Positions 8,249-17,092 of a stretch of 64,000 nucleotides of DNA are shown piece after piece (the first letter of the stretch is position 1; each line of letters opens with the position of its first letter). The notes under the pieces were generated by a model that was given only the letters and a program-made list of their open reading frames with translations, was not told the DNA's origin and made no database searches. The DNA comes from Streptomyces sp. NBC_01237 (lineage in GTDB: Bacteria; Actinomycetota; Actinomycetes; Streptomycetales; Streptomycetaceae). The DNA is taken from the NCBI RefSeq assembly GCF_035917275.1, contig NZ_CP108509.1, positions 1,426,001 to 1,490,000 on the forward strand, in the 5' to 3' direction. The translations under genes and the position numbers were made by a program.

Positions 8249-8275
8249 TGTCACAAACACGGGGACCATCCGGTC
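8249..8275 (+). promoter_or_regulatory. ECF41-type promoter upstream of epimerase gene
   Basis: TGTCACA (8249-8255), 16 bases, then GGTC (8272-8275), identical in spacing and key bases to the copy before the CMD-family gene. It predicts a start near 8282 and a leader of about 90 bases before the ATG at 8372. Confidence 0.75.
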
Positions 8276-8371
8276 TTTACTCAGTGAAGTCGTAAAGAAG
8301 CCGATGCCGAAGCGCTGACAGATCCCACACCGCGCGGGCGCGTCCAAGAATCTCCCGAGAGGATTTCCCTC

Positions 8372-9118
8372 ATGAAGGTCGTAGTCATCGGCGGTACCGG
8401 ACTCATCGGCTCGAAGCTGGTCGCCAAGCTCGAAGAACACGACCACGAGGCAGTACCGGCCGCACCCTCCACCGGTGTCAATACGCTGACCGGTGAGGGC
8501 CTCGCCGAGGTCCTCAAGGGCGCCCAGGTGGTGGTCGACGTGTCGAACTCCCCTTCGTTCGAGGACGACGCCGTCATGGAGTTCTTCCGTACCTCGACCA
8601 CCAACCTCCAGAAGGCCGAGGCCGACGCCGGCGTGGCCCACCACGTCGCTCTGTCGGTGGTCGGCACCGAGCACTTGCGGGAGAGTGGCTACTTCCGCGC
8701 CAAGCAGGCTCAGGAAGACCTGATCAAGGCGTCCGGGATTCCGTACTCCATCGTCCACGCCACGCAGTTCTTCGAGTTCATGAAGGGCATCGCCGCCGAG
8801 GCGACCGACGGGGACACCGTGCGCCTGGCGCCGGTCAGGATCAGGCCCGTCCACTCCGACGATGTGGCCGCCACCGTGGGCCGCACGGCTGTCGGCAGCC
8901 CTGTCAACGGCCTGGTGGAGGTGGCAGGCCCTGACACGTTCCAGCTGGACGAGCTCATCCGCAAGAGCCTTGCCGCGAAGAACGACCCGCGCACCGTGGT
9001 GACGGATCCGCACGCCACGTACTTCGGCGCCAGGCTCGGGGAGACCACGCTCCTGCCCGGTCCCGACGCGCACATCGCCGACACCCGCTTCACCGACTGG
9101 CTCGCCCAGCGGTCGTGA
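8372..9118 (+). CDS. NAD(P)H-binding SDR / NmrA-like epimerase-family protein
   Basis: 248 residues, with an N-terminal Rossmann motif at residues 7-13 (GGTGLIG) in MKVVVIGGTGLIGSKLV, typical of atypical short-chain reductases. There is no YxxxK catalytic pair at the usual place, but YFRAKQAQED resembles the NmrA/ycf39 type in which Lys is kept. The ribosome site is GAGAGGATTTCCCTC. It belongs to the ECF41 set and carries a predicted ECF41 promoter. Such proteins are annotated as NAD(P)-dependent epimerases or quinone reductases; the substrate is unknown. Confidence 0.85.
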   Translation: MKVVVIGGTGLIGSKLVAKLEEHDHEAVPAAPSTGVNTLTGEGLAEVLKGAQVVVDVSNSPSFEDDAVMEFFRTSTTNLQKAEADAGVAHHVALSVVGTEHLRESGYFRAKQAQEDLIKASGIPYSIVHATQFFEFMKGIAAEATDGDTVRLAPVRIRPVHSDDVAATVGRTAVGSPVNGLVEVAGPDTFQLDELIRKSLAAKNDPRTVVTDPHATYFGARLGETTLLPGPDAHIADTRFTDWLAQRS

Positions 9119-9124
9119 GCTCCC

Positions 9125-9152
9125 GGGGTGGCCCCGGTCGCAGGGCCACCCC
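9125..9152. terminator. Hairpin terminator after epimerase gene
   Basis: GGGGTGGCCC (9125-9134) and GGGCCACCCC (9143-9152) form a perfect 10-bp stem with an 8-base loop, seven bases past the stop codon. Confidence 0.7.
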
Positions 9153-9268
9153 CGCTTCGGCCGCTCGTCCCCTTTCGTCGTACGGAACCCATCCCGGTGG
9201 ATTCCCGGTCCGGCCATTTCTGGATTCCGCCCCCATTCGGCATCCAACGCACAGGAAATCGGTTCGCC

Positions 9269-9367
9269 ATGCCCAAATTCGGCAATCCGACCACGGATTT
9301 CCGCAGCCCGTACGAGCAGCTGCCCCTCGGCCTGTCCGCGGTCAGGATCGACCGGTCCGACACCTGA
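9269..9367 (+). CDS. Small protein of 32 residues, unrecognised
   Basis: AGGAAA precedes the ATG at 9269 by about ten bases. The peptide starts MPKFGNPTTDFRSPYEQLP and ends SAVRIDRSDT; it is soluble, with no membrane segment or cysteine. It lies 92 bases before a coiled-coil gene in the same direction. Composition differs from the G+C-skewed shadow frames around it, which is the main reason to keep it. It may not be real. Confidence 0.35.
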   Translation: MPKFGNPTTDFRSPYEQLPLGLSAVRIDRSDT

Positions 9368-9459
9368 CCCACGGACGCCCGCCAGTGCTCGGACGTCATT
9401 CCCGGACATTCGACGCGCCGCTACCCCATGTCCACCGCACCACCGACACAGGACGCGTG

Positions 9460-9756
9460 ATGACTTCAACCTCCGACACCCCACTCGCCGTCGCGGCCAC
9501 CGCACAGTCTCTGGCCGCGGAGGCGTTCTCGCTCCAGTCCCGTATCGCCGATCTGCGCGAAAGACTCGCTCTGCTCAACCTGCAGATGCAGGCCGTGTCC
9601 GACACTCTGCACCGGCTTCGGGCCGTCGGCTCCGGGGAAGCGCCCCTGGGCGGCCCGGACGTCACCGGGAAGGCCGTCGCGCCGTGTTCCACCCGGTTCC
9701 AGGCATCTGCGAAGTGTGCTGGTTCCGGCTCGGCCCGTCACATCGAGCAGGTGTGA
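9460..9756 (+). CDS. Coiled-coil protein, short paralog of the next gene
   Basis: 98 residues from the ATG at 9460, with a weak GGA upstream (a GTG at 9457 is an alternative). Residues about 15-55 form a heptad-rich helix (AQSLAAEAFSLQSRIADLR, then ERLALLNLQMQAVSDTLHRL) that parallels the N-terminal helix of the protein starting at 9903 (AESLQEDLARLSVQ). The C-terminal part is disordered and lacks the winged helix of the neighbour. It may have lost that domain or may pair with the longer protein through the shared helix. Function unknown. Confidence 0.5.
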   Translation: MTSTSDTPLAVAATAQSLAAEAFSLQSRIADLRERLALLNLQMQAVSDTLHRLRAVGSGEAPLGGPDVTGKAVAPCSTRFQASAKCAGSGSARHIEQV

Positions 9757-9902
9757 AACACCGTGGGGCGACCCGGTCTCTCGTCAACACGAGGGTGTTC
9801 CTGCCTATGATGTCCGGCAGGACCCAACGTTGGAACCAGGCAACACACCGAGGGAAGCCGGGCGCGGACGCGACCACAAAGGGTTGAGGACGAGAGGAAC
9901 AC

Positions 9903-10493
9903 ATGGTCTCTGTAACCCATACGGCACATGACATCGAGGTCACCGCAGAGAGCCTGCAGGAGGACCTGGCCCGTCTGAGTGTCCAGAAGCAGGCATTGGA
10001 GCGGGAGCTGGCTGCGGTCGTCGCCCATCTCGGCTCCGTCCAGCGAGCTCTCGGCGCCCTTCAGACCCTGATGTCCCCCGCCGGATCGGCACCTCCCGAC
10101 ACCGCGCCCACCCCCGGGGCCGGGACTGCCGCACGCGTGGAAGCGCTGCCGAAGTCGCCTGTGGTGGATCCGGACGACGTCGCGGCAACGGCCGGACGCC
10201 CCGCCCAGGATGCTCATTCCACGGCTGTGCCCGAGGAACACGGCCCTGCGCCGGAGTCCTCCGCCGAAACGGGCGGGCAGAAGCAGTACGGCAGGCTCAC
10301 CGAACAGATCCTGGACTACTTCGCCGGAGTGGGCGACGCCGAGGTACGCGCACGGGATGTCGCCGCGGCGCTCGGCCGCGCCACGGACAGTGGCAGCATC
10401 AACGCTGTCCGGAGCACCCTCGACCGCTTGGTCGGTACATCTCGGATCCGCCGCACGGGCCGTGGCCTGTACCGTGCCGTGCAGGTGCCCTGA
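9903..10493 (+). CDS. Coiled-coil protein with C-terminal winged-helix-like domain
   Basis: 196 residues; GGACGAGAGGAAC precedes the ATG. Layout: an N-terminal coiled coil (residues about 15-55, QKQALERELAAVVAHLGSVQ), a Pro/Ala-rich linker (about 60-120), then a compact domain of about 70 residues (YGRLTEQILDYFAGVGD, VRARDVAAALG, VRSTLDRLVGTSRIRRTGRG). The last domain has the helix-helix-wing order of a winged helix that reads DNA or mediates protein contact. A perfect palindrome, CCAACGTTGG (9824-9833), lies in the leader region and could be its operator. The partner is probably the preceding coiled-coil gene. I do not recognise a named family. Confidence 0.65.
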   Translation: MVSVTHTAHDIEVTAESLQEDLARLSVQKQALERELAAVVAHLGSVQRALGALQTLMSPAGSAPPDTAPTPGAGTAARVEALPKSPVVDPDDVAATAGRPAQDAHSTAVPEEHGPAPESSAETGGQKQYGRLTEQILDYFAGVGDAEVRARDVAAALGRATDSGSINAVRSTLDRLVGTSRIRRTGRGLYRAVQVP

Positions 10494-10720
10494 AGATCAC
10501 TCCCGCTTCCCCTCCCCCTGCGGCGTCGTGTCACAGGGGGTTCACATGCCGAGAGGGGCTTGCGCGCCCCGTGCCGGGCCACGCGCCACGCGAAAGGTGT
10601 CAAACAGTGTGACTGTGTGGCTGCCTGGGCGTCTGTGGGCTCACCGGGGTGAGAGACTTGCCGGCAAGGGCCGGAACGCCGTGGTCGTTTCTTGATCGAA
10701 GAGGTTCGCGGGGAGACGTC

Positions 10721-11602
10721 ATGGACCGACATGCGCAGCTGGTGGATTTCGTGTCCGAGGCGCCCGAGCCTCGCGCGCTGGACGTCGACTGGATCCACGG
10801 ATCGCCGTCGGCGAAGCACAACAACGATCCCGATATCCAGGTCCACGCATACGACGAGCACACGTTCATCCTGCGCCAGAACATGGCGGTCGACTATGAG
10901 GCGCCGTTCCTGTTCCTGATCTTCGGCAACGCCCGCGCCGTGCTCATCGACACCGGAGCCACCGAGTCCGCCGAGTTCTTCCCGCTGCGCCGGGTTGTCG
11001 ATGACCTGATCGGGCGTTGGCTGGCCGAGCACCCCCGGGACGACTACACCCTGCTCGTCCTGCACACCCACGCCCACAGCGACCACGTCGCGGGCGACGC
11101 CCAGTTCGCCGACCGCCCCCGCACCACGGTCGTCGGGGCGGATCTGAACAGTGCCTGGGAGTACTTCGGATACGCCGACGCCCCCGACCGGGTGGCCCGG
11201 GTCGACCTCGGTGGACGAGTGCTGGAGTGCCTCGCCACCCCCGGCCACCACGAGGCGGCCGTCACGTACTACGACCCGCACACCGGCATTCTGCTCACCG
11301 GTGACACGGTGTATCCCGGGCGGTTGTACGTAGCGGACTGGGCTGCCTTCGGCAGAACCGTCGACCGCTTGATCGCGTTCGCCGGCACCCGGCCGGTCAC
11401 CCACGTCCTCGGCTGCCACATCGAGATGACCAACGAGCCCGGCGTGGACTATCCGGTCCTGACCACCTACCAGCCGGACGAGCCACCCTTGCAGATGACC
11501 ACCGGCCAACTGCGCGACATCCGCGAAGCGATCGATGAGATCGGCGGCCGGCCCGGACGGCATCCCTTCCCCGGCTTCGTCATCTGCAACCGAGGCGGGT
11601 AG
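10721..11602 (+). CDS. Metallo-beta-lactamase-fold hydrolase
   Basis: 293 residues from the ATG at 10721, preceded by GGGGAGACGTC. The metal-binding motif HTHAHSDH is at 115-122, with the second-shell histidine in TPGHHEAAV, the aspartate in LLTGDTVYPG, and the last His in LGCHIEM. The full zinc set is therefore present. Family members include glyoxalase II-like thioesterases, lactonases and other hydrolases; the long insert before the core (residues 1-70) does not point to one of them. It is cytoplasmic, with no signal peptide. It stands alone between the coiled-coil pair and a microsatellite. Confidence 0.85.
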   Translation: MDRHAQLVDFVSEAPEPRALDVDWIHGSPSAKHNNDPDIQVHAYDEHTFILRQNMAVDYEAPFLFLIFGNARAVLIDTGATESAEFFPLRRVVDDLIGRWLAEHPRDDYTLLVLHTHAHSDHVAGDAQFADRPRTTVVGADLNSAWEYFGYADAPDRVARVDLGGRVLECLATPGHHEAAVTYYDPHTGILLTGDTVYPGRLYVADWAAFGRTVDRLIAFAGTRPVTHVLGCHIEMTNEPGVDYPVLTTYQPDEPPLQMTTGQLRDIREAIDEIGGRPGRHPFPGFVICNRGG

Positions 11603-11740
11603 GCAGTCGCGGGCCCCGATCGCTCCGCCGCGGTCGACTCCCGTGACCTGAGCAGGCGAACACCGCCTGAGGCGTCTCGTCTCCGCACGGTCCTGACCAC
11701 GTCCATCGTCCGCCGACGTCGACGACCGCCCGCCCGCCCA

Positions 11741-11784
<44 letters not shown>

Positions 11785-12054
11785 GCAAGGACACCTGGCC
11801 AGGCTCCGGGACCGCAAGGACGCCGGGCCCGTGCTGCCGGCTTTTCTGCTCGACCTCGGCTGGACCCGGTTCAGCTCCCCACTGGCCCCGGTACGGACCG
11901 GCTCCGGGAGACGCGGAAGTGCCCGCCGCGGCCGTCCCGGGCGTGACCCCGCCGGGTCACCCGAGGTGCGGGCGGGCCGTGGGTGTGGGTAAGTGGCAGC
12001 GAGCCCCGCAGTCCCCACGTACCGCCGACGCCCCACCCACCCTGGAGTGCGCGC

Positions 12055-13128
12055 ATGCCCGACGCCGTCCCGGACCCGGTCGCGGTCCAGCCCGTAGTCG
12101 CCCCGCTCACGAGCGCCGCGCTGATTCTGGTCGGCACGATCGAACCGGGGGGCGAGGCCGCCGTACGCGAGGTGCTGCCGGACGTCGCGGCGGTCTCCCG
12201 CTCGATCGGTTTCCGCTACCCGCGGGCGGAGCTGGCCTGTGTGACGGCTTTCGGCTCCGCGGCCTGGGACCGGCTGTTCGCGGGGCCGCGTCCGGCGCGG
12301 CTGCACCCGTTCCAGGAACTGCGGGGCCCGCGCCACCACGCCCCGGCGACCCCGGGTGATGTGCTCTTCCATGTCCGGGCCGAGCGGATGGACATCTGCT
12401 ACGAGTGGGCGCGGCAGCTGCTCGAACGGCTCGACGGAGCCGTACGGATCGTCGACGAGACCCAGGGCTTCCGCTATCTCGACCACCGGGACCTGCTCGG
12501 CTTCGTGGACGGCACCGAGAACCCGGTGGGTGACGACGCGCGGTCGGCCGCCCTGGTCGGCGACGACGACCCCGGTTTCGCGGGCGGCAGTTATGTCGTC
12601 GTGCAGAAGTATCTGCACGACCTGACGGCCTGGAACGCGCTGCCCGTCCAGGAGCAGGAACGCGTCATCGGCCGCACCAAGTTCGACGACGTCGAACTGT
12701 CCGACGACGTGAAGCCCGCCGACTCCCATGTCGCCCTCAACACGATCACCGACCCGGACGGCACGGAGCGCGACATCCTGCGCGCGAACATGCCCTTCGG
12801 GAGCTTCGGGCAGGGCGAGTTCGGCACGTACTTCATCGGTTACGCGGCCGACCCCGATGTGACGGAGCGCATGCTCCGCAATATGTTCCTCGGCGATCCG
12901 CCCGGTACCCACGACCGCATTCTCGACTTCTCCACCGCGGTCACCGGCACGCTCTTCTACGCCCCCGGCGCCGATTTCCTCGACGCCCCGCCGCCCTCGC
13001 CCGCGCTTGCCGGGATCGCGGCCCAGCCGGAGCCGGCGACCGCGCCGGTACGGCGGGCCCCGGCCCCGGCGGTCCCGGACAACGGTTCGCTGCGCATCGG
13101 CAGCCTGCAAGAAAGCGCCCAGCGATGA
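12055..13128 (+). CDS. Dye-decolourising (DyP-type) haem peroxidase, encapsulin cargo
   Basis: 357 residues from the ATG at 12055. The DyP motif GFVDGTENP is at 149-157 with the catalytic Asp at 152, and the proximal haem histidine is in DSHVALN near 225. After a Pro/Ala-rich linker the protein ends in DNGSLRIGSLQ, matching the encapsulin cargo-loading peptide (consensus close to GSLGIGSLK). It overlaps the encapsulin gene by four bases (ATGA), so cargo and shell are co-translated. The enzyme is expected to work inside the shell, oxidising substrates with hydrogen peroxide. The order and tail make this one of the surest calls in the window. Confidence 0.95.
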   Translation: MPDAVPDPVAVQPVVAPLTSAALILVGTIEPGGEAAVREVLPDVAAVSRSIGFRYPRAELACVTAFGSAAWDRLFAGPRPARLHPFQELRGPRHHAPATPGDVLFHVRAERMDICYEWARQLLERLDGAVRIVDETQGFRYLDHRDLLGFVDGTENPVGDDARSAALVGDDDPGFAGGSYVVVQKYLHDLTAWNALPVQEQERVIGRTKFDDVELSDDVKPADSHVALNTITDPDGTERDILRANMPFGSFGQGEFGTYFIGYAADPDVTERMLRNMFLGDPPGTHDRILDFSTAVTGTLFYAPGADFLDAPPPSPALAGIAAQPEPATAPVRRAPAPAVPDNGSLRIGSLQESAQR

Positions 13129-13922
13129 ACAACCTCCACCGCGAACTCGCGCCCGTCACGGAAGCCGCCTGGGACCAGATCGAAGAGGAGGCCCGGCGCA
13201 CCTTCAGCCGTCATCTCGCGGGCCGCCGGGTGGTCGATGTCACCGACCCGGACGGGCCCGCGCTGGCCGCGATCGGCGACGGCCACCTCCGTGACATCGA
13301 CCCGCCCACCCCCGACGTACTGGCACGGGCCCGCACCTCGATGCCGGTCATCGAGTGGAAGGTGCCGTTCACGGTGACGCGCGCGGCGGTGGACGATGTC
13401 GAGCGGGGCTCCGACGACAGTGACTGGCAGCCCGTCAAGGACGCGGCCCGCACCTGTGCGTTCGCCGAGGACATGGCCATCATCGACGGCTACCCGGCGG
13501 CCGGGATCACCGGCCTGCGGGACGGCTCCTCGCACGCCCCGCTGGCGCTGCCCGCCGACGCGCGGGACTACCCGGCGGCGGTCAGCCAGGCGCTGACGCG
13601 GCTGCGGCTCGCGGGGGTCGACGGACCGTACCGGCTGCTGCTCGGTGCCGACGCGTTCACCGAGGCAACCGAGACCTCCGACCACGGCTATCCGGTCGCC
13701 ACCCACCTGGGACGCCTGCTGGACGACCAGATCCTGTGGGCGCCCGCCGTCACGGGCGGAGTGCTGCTCTCCACGCGTGGTGGCGACTTCGAACTGCGGC
13801 TGGGCCAGGACCTGTCGATCGGTTACCAGGACCACGACGCCACCAGCATCCGGCTCTACTTCCATCAGGCGTTCACCTTCCGGATGCTGACGCCGGAGGC
13901 CGCGGTCCCGCTCATCGCCTGA
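13125..13922 (+). CDS. Encapsulin shell protein (family 1, linocin M18-like)
   Basis: 265 residues, the usual size of family 1 encapsulins (HK97 phage-capsid fold). Its start overlaps the stop of the DyP gene. Recognisable stretches include the N-terminal cargo-binding helix (NLHRELAPVTEAAWDQIEEE), ARRTFSRHLAGRR, the mid-region WKVPFTVTRAAVDDVERG, and the C-terminal RLYFHQAFTFRMLTPEA. It should assemble into a 24-32 nm icosahedral compartment that takes up the peroxidase through its tail. It converges with the M64 peptidase gene with only 24 bases between the stops. Confidence 0.95.
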   Translation: MNNLHRELAPVTEAAWDQIEEEARRTFSRHLAGRRVVDVTDPDGPALAAIGDGHLRDIDPPTPDVLARARTSMPVIEWKVPFTVTRAAVDDVERGSDDSDWQPVKDAARTCAFAEDMAIIDGYPAAGITGLRDGSSHAPLALPADARDYPAAVSQALTRLRLAGVDGPYRLLLGADAFTEATETSDHGYPVATHLGRLLDDQILWAPAVTGGVLLSTRGGDFELRLGQDLSIGYQDHDATSIRLYFHQAFTFRMLTPEAAVPLIA

Positions 13923-13946
13923 GCGGTCCGCGGCCCGGGGTCCGGA

Positions 13947-15383
13947 TCAGCGGCGGGGGCCGGTGGCCTTGACCGTCCAGCTGAGCTCGTCGCCGCTCAG
14001 GGCCCGTACGGCGGGGTCGCGGATCGCGTCCGTACGGTCCACGAAGGTGACGGTCACCGTGTGGCGGCGGCCGTCGTGGCGTACGCCGAGCGCGAGGGGG
14101 GTGACGGTCGTACGTCCCCGGGCGGAGACCTTCTCCTTGCCGTCGACGTACCAGCGCAGGTCGGGTGCGGCCAGGGCCTTGCCCGCCCCGGGCCGGCCGT
14201 GCCGGTCCGTGCCGCCGAGGCCCGCGGTGCTCACCGTGATCCGGTGGCCGGGCGCGAGGGTGCTGCCCGCCGCGCGGGTGCTGCTCAGCGCGCTGCCCGC
14301 GCGGTAGAAGCCCGCGATCATCGCCTCGCGGCCGGGCAGGTTGAACTCGGTGTTGCTCAGCTCGCGCATCAGGGAGCTGGCGGTGGGCCGGTAGATACCG
14401 AACGGATAGTACGAGCTGCCCTCGAAGGTGCCGACCGTGCCGCCCGCCGGGTCGGTCTGTCCCAGCCAGCGGTACCACTTGGCGCGCTTCTCGGTGAGCT
14501 GCGCGGGGGTGTAGGTGGTGGAGTTGAGGTCGGCCGGCTCACCACCGGTCCAGGTGCCGTAGGAGTCGTAGGTGTACTCGTCGGCCAGGAGTCCGACGGA
14601 GTGGCCTATCTCGTGGGCGGCGATGAGGCTGGAGGAGGCGTTGTCGGAGGAGAGGGTGGAGACCCCGTTGAACGGGTAGCCCTCGGCGGTGAGTCCGGAG
14701 TAGCCGGCGCCGCCGTACTTGGTGGAGTTGGAGAGGACGACCACGAGGTCGGCGGCGGGGGCCTTGGCCGCGTACGACGCCACCTTGTCGATGTCGGCGC
14801 AGATCAGCCGCTCGATGCCGTCGCACCAGAAGCCGCTGCCGAGGGCCGTGTCCCGGACCACGTCCGCGGTCGGGTCGCCACTGATGCCGGACTCCTTGGA
14901 GACGGCGTCGACGGTCCAGACGTTGAACAGGCCCTGGTAGCTCCTGTACGGCTCGATGGCCGTGATGTCGGCCCACTTGGCGGTGGCGTCCGCGTGGAAG
15001 TCGCCCTGCTGGCCGGCCGTGTAGCCGTCGCCGACGATGACGACGTCGAGGCGGTCCTCGCTGGGTCCGGTCACCGCCTGCCGTCCGAGCGCACCGTCCG
15101 TGCGCGCCTCGGCGGCGGTGAGCGGCGTCGTGCCGCGGCGGGCCTTCGCGCTCCGGGCGGGCCCGTCGGACGGAACCCGCGTGGTGTGTCCGCTGCCGCC
15201 GGCCTGGGGGAAGTACTCGACCGTGAGGCCGCCCGGTCCGTCTCCGGAGCCCGGAGCGGCCACGGACGAATCCCCGGAGGAGGCAGTGGCGGAGGCCGGG
15301 GACACGGCGGCGGCCAGCAGACCGGCGAGTGCCAGACCGGCCACGGCGCCCGCGGTGCGACGCCTGGCGAGGCGTATGTGCAT
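13947..15383 (-). CDS. Secreted M64-family (IgA peptidase-like) zinc metallopeptidase
   Basis: 478 residues. The ATG at 15383 follows AAGGAGTTGTCC and begins a signal peptide (MHIRLARRRTAGAVAGLALA, cleavage near ASA around residue 33). A propeptide-like segment leads to DRLDVVIVGDGYT, the usual start of the M64 domain. Zinc motif HEIGHSVGLLADEY begins at residue 257, with a third ligand probably in the following Asp/Glu. A C-terminal beta-rich domain (residues about 370-478) is typical. Expected to act outside the cell on proteins. The upstream region at 15450-15500 is A+T-richer and contains GTTAAG/CTTAAC arms that might be an operator. Confidence 0.88.
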   Translation of the reverse strand: MHIRLARRRTAGAVAGLALAGLLAAAVSPASATASSGDSSVAAPGSGDGPGGLTVEYFPQAGGSGHTTRVPSDGPARSAKARRGTTPLTAAEARTDGALGRQAVTGPSEDRLDVVIVGDGYTAGQQGDFHADATAKWADITAIEPYRSYQGLFNVWTVDAVSKESGISGDPTADVVRDTALGSGFWCDGIERLICADIDKVASYAAKAPAADLVVVLSNSTKYGGAGYSGLTAEGYPFNGVSTLSSDNASSSLIAAHEIGHSVGLLADEYTYDSYGTWTGGEPADLNSTTYTPAQLTEKRAKWYRWLGQTDPAGGTVGTFEGSSYYPFGIYRPTASSLMRELSNTEFNLPGREAMIAGFYRAGSALSSTRAAGSTLAPGHRITVSTAGLGGTDRHGRPGAGKALAAPDLRWYVDGKEKVSARGRTTVTPLALGVRHDGRRHTVTVTFVDRTDAIRDPAVRALSGDELSWTVKATGPRR

Positions 15384-15597
15384 GGACAACTCCTTCGAAT
15401 CCGCGCGGCCTTCGGGCGGGCGCGCAGGGCGAGTGGGCACACCCGTGACATAACTCGGATGTTAAGTAGAATTAATGTTCGGCTTAACCTAAGGGCGGAA
15501 GCGCCGCGCAACAAGGTCCCCGGGCCTGCGGGTTGATACTCATGACCGGGCCGACGACCGTGTCCGGGACGCAGGACGACGCGAAGAGGGTGACGCA

Positions 15598-17007
15598 GTG
15601 GCCGAACAGCACACGCCGGGACGGGGGTCCGGGCGCGGTCCGTCCGACGATCCCGGAGCCGTCGGCCGACGCGTCCAGCGCCTGCGCGCGGAGCGCGGTC
15701 TCACCCAGCGGCAGCTGGCCGAGCCGTCCTACACCCCCGCGTACATCTCCACCCTGGAGGCGGGCCGGGTCCGGCCCTCGGAGGCGGCCGTACGCCATCT
15801 CGCCGAGCGGCTCGGCGTCAGTTACGAGGAGCTGGCCACGGGACGCCCCGCAGCCCTGGCCACCGGAGTGCGCGAGCGGCTCGTCGAGGCCCAGCGCACC
15901 CTGGCCACCGGCGCGGCCGAGGACGCCGCGGCGTCCTACCGGGCGCTGCTCGCCGAGGCCGGGCGGCTGGGTCTCGACGGCGAACGCGCCACCGCGCTGC
16001 TGGGCCTGGGCCAGTGCGCCCTGGAGACCGGGGACCTGCCCGCCGCCCTGCGGCACTTCGAGGCGGCCGAGAAGCTGCTCGCCGACGCACCCCTGCCCCA
16101 GCGCGCCCCGGCCGTCCGCGGCCGAGCGGTCGCCCATCTGCTGGCGGGCGAACTGCGCTACGCCTGCTACCTGCTGGAGAGCGCCGTCGACGAGCTCAAC
16201 GCCTCCGGGCTCCAGGACCCCAACGCCCTCCTGCTCCTCTACACGGCATCGATCGCGCCCTACATGGACATGGGCGCGCACGCCCGCGCCGCGCAGGCCG
16301 GTGAACTGGCCCTGGCCCTGGCCCCCCGCGTCTCCGACCCCGAGTTGGTCGCCGGGCTGCACCGTCAGGTCGCCCGGACCCTGATCGCCGCGGGCCGTAC
16401 GGCGGAGGCCGACGCCTCGCTCGCCAAGGCCGCCGAGATCTATCAACAGCTCCAGATCCGCACCGAGATGGCGCACTGCCACTGGATGCGCGGCTATGTG
16501 CGCGCCCAGGGCGGCGACCTGTCCGGCGCGGAGAGCGAACTGCGCGCCGCCCGCGACATGCTGGCGTCCAAACGGGCCGCCCTGTACACCGCGCAGGTCG
16601 AGGTGGAGCTGGCCGATGTGCTGCGCAGGCAGGGCAGATCACGCGAAGCCCAGGAGCTGCTGCACCGGCTGCTCGGCGAACTGCACCCGGACCGGGGCTC
16701 GGTCCACGCGGGCGGCGCGCACCGGCTGCTCGGGCTGATCTGCGAGGCGAACGGCGAGCGGGAAGCGGCCGAGGAGCACTACGTCACCGCGCTCGCCCTG
16801 CTGGAGCGGGCGGGCGCGGCGGGAGATCTGGCGGACATCTGCCGTCTGCTGGGCGATCTGCTGCGCGGGGCGGGCCGTACGGAGGCGGCGATGGACGCGT
16901 ACCGCACGGGGCTGGGCCACCGGGCGTCCCCCGGCAGCACCACGCTCGGCCCGGCGCCGGTGGTGCCGCGGCCCGCCCCGGACGGGGCGGCACCGGAGAC
17001 CGGCTGA
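15598..17007 (+). CDS. XRE-family regulator with tetratricopeptide repeats
   Basis: 469 residues from a GTG at 15598, with GAAGAGGG upstream. An N-terminal Cro/C1-type helix-turn-helix (residues about 25-80: RRVQRLRAERGLTQRQLAE, then YISTLEAGRVRPSEAAVRHL) is followed by TPR-like helical pairs through about residue 440 and a Pro-rich tail. This layout is common in streptomycete regulators in which the TPR region senses a partner or peptide. The gene is next to the PucR-family regulator and codes in the same direction with 85 bases between, but co-transcription is unproven. The target is unknown. Confidence 0.82.
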   Translation: MAEQHTPGRGSGRGPSDDPGAVGRRVQRLRAERGLTQRQLAEPSYTPAYISTLEAGRVRPSEAAVRHLAERLGVSYEELATGRPAALATGVRERLVEAQRTLATGAAEDAAASYRALLAEAGRLGLDGERATALLGLGQCALETGDLPAALRHFEAAEKLLADAPLPQRAPAVRGRAVAHLLAGELRYACYLLESAVDELNASGLQDPNALLLLYTASIAPYMDMGAHARAAQAGELALALAPRVSDPELVAGLHRQVARTLIAAGRTAEADASLAKAAEIYQQLQIRTEMAHCHWMRGYVRAQGGDLSGAESELRAARDMLASKRAALYTAQVEVELADVLRRQGRSREAQELLHRLLGELHPDRGSVHAGGAHRLLGLICEANGEREAAEEHYVTALALLERAGAAGDLADICRLLGDLLRGAGRTEAAMDAYRTGLGHRASPGSTTLGPAPVVPRPAPDGAAPETG

Positions 17008-17092
17008 CGGCACGTCCGGCCGACGCCGACGACCCCTCCCGACTCCTGTCCGCCCCGCCCGCCCCGCTCGCCCCGCTCGTATGCTCGGTGCC

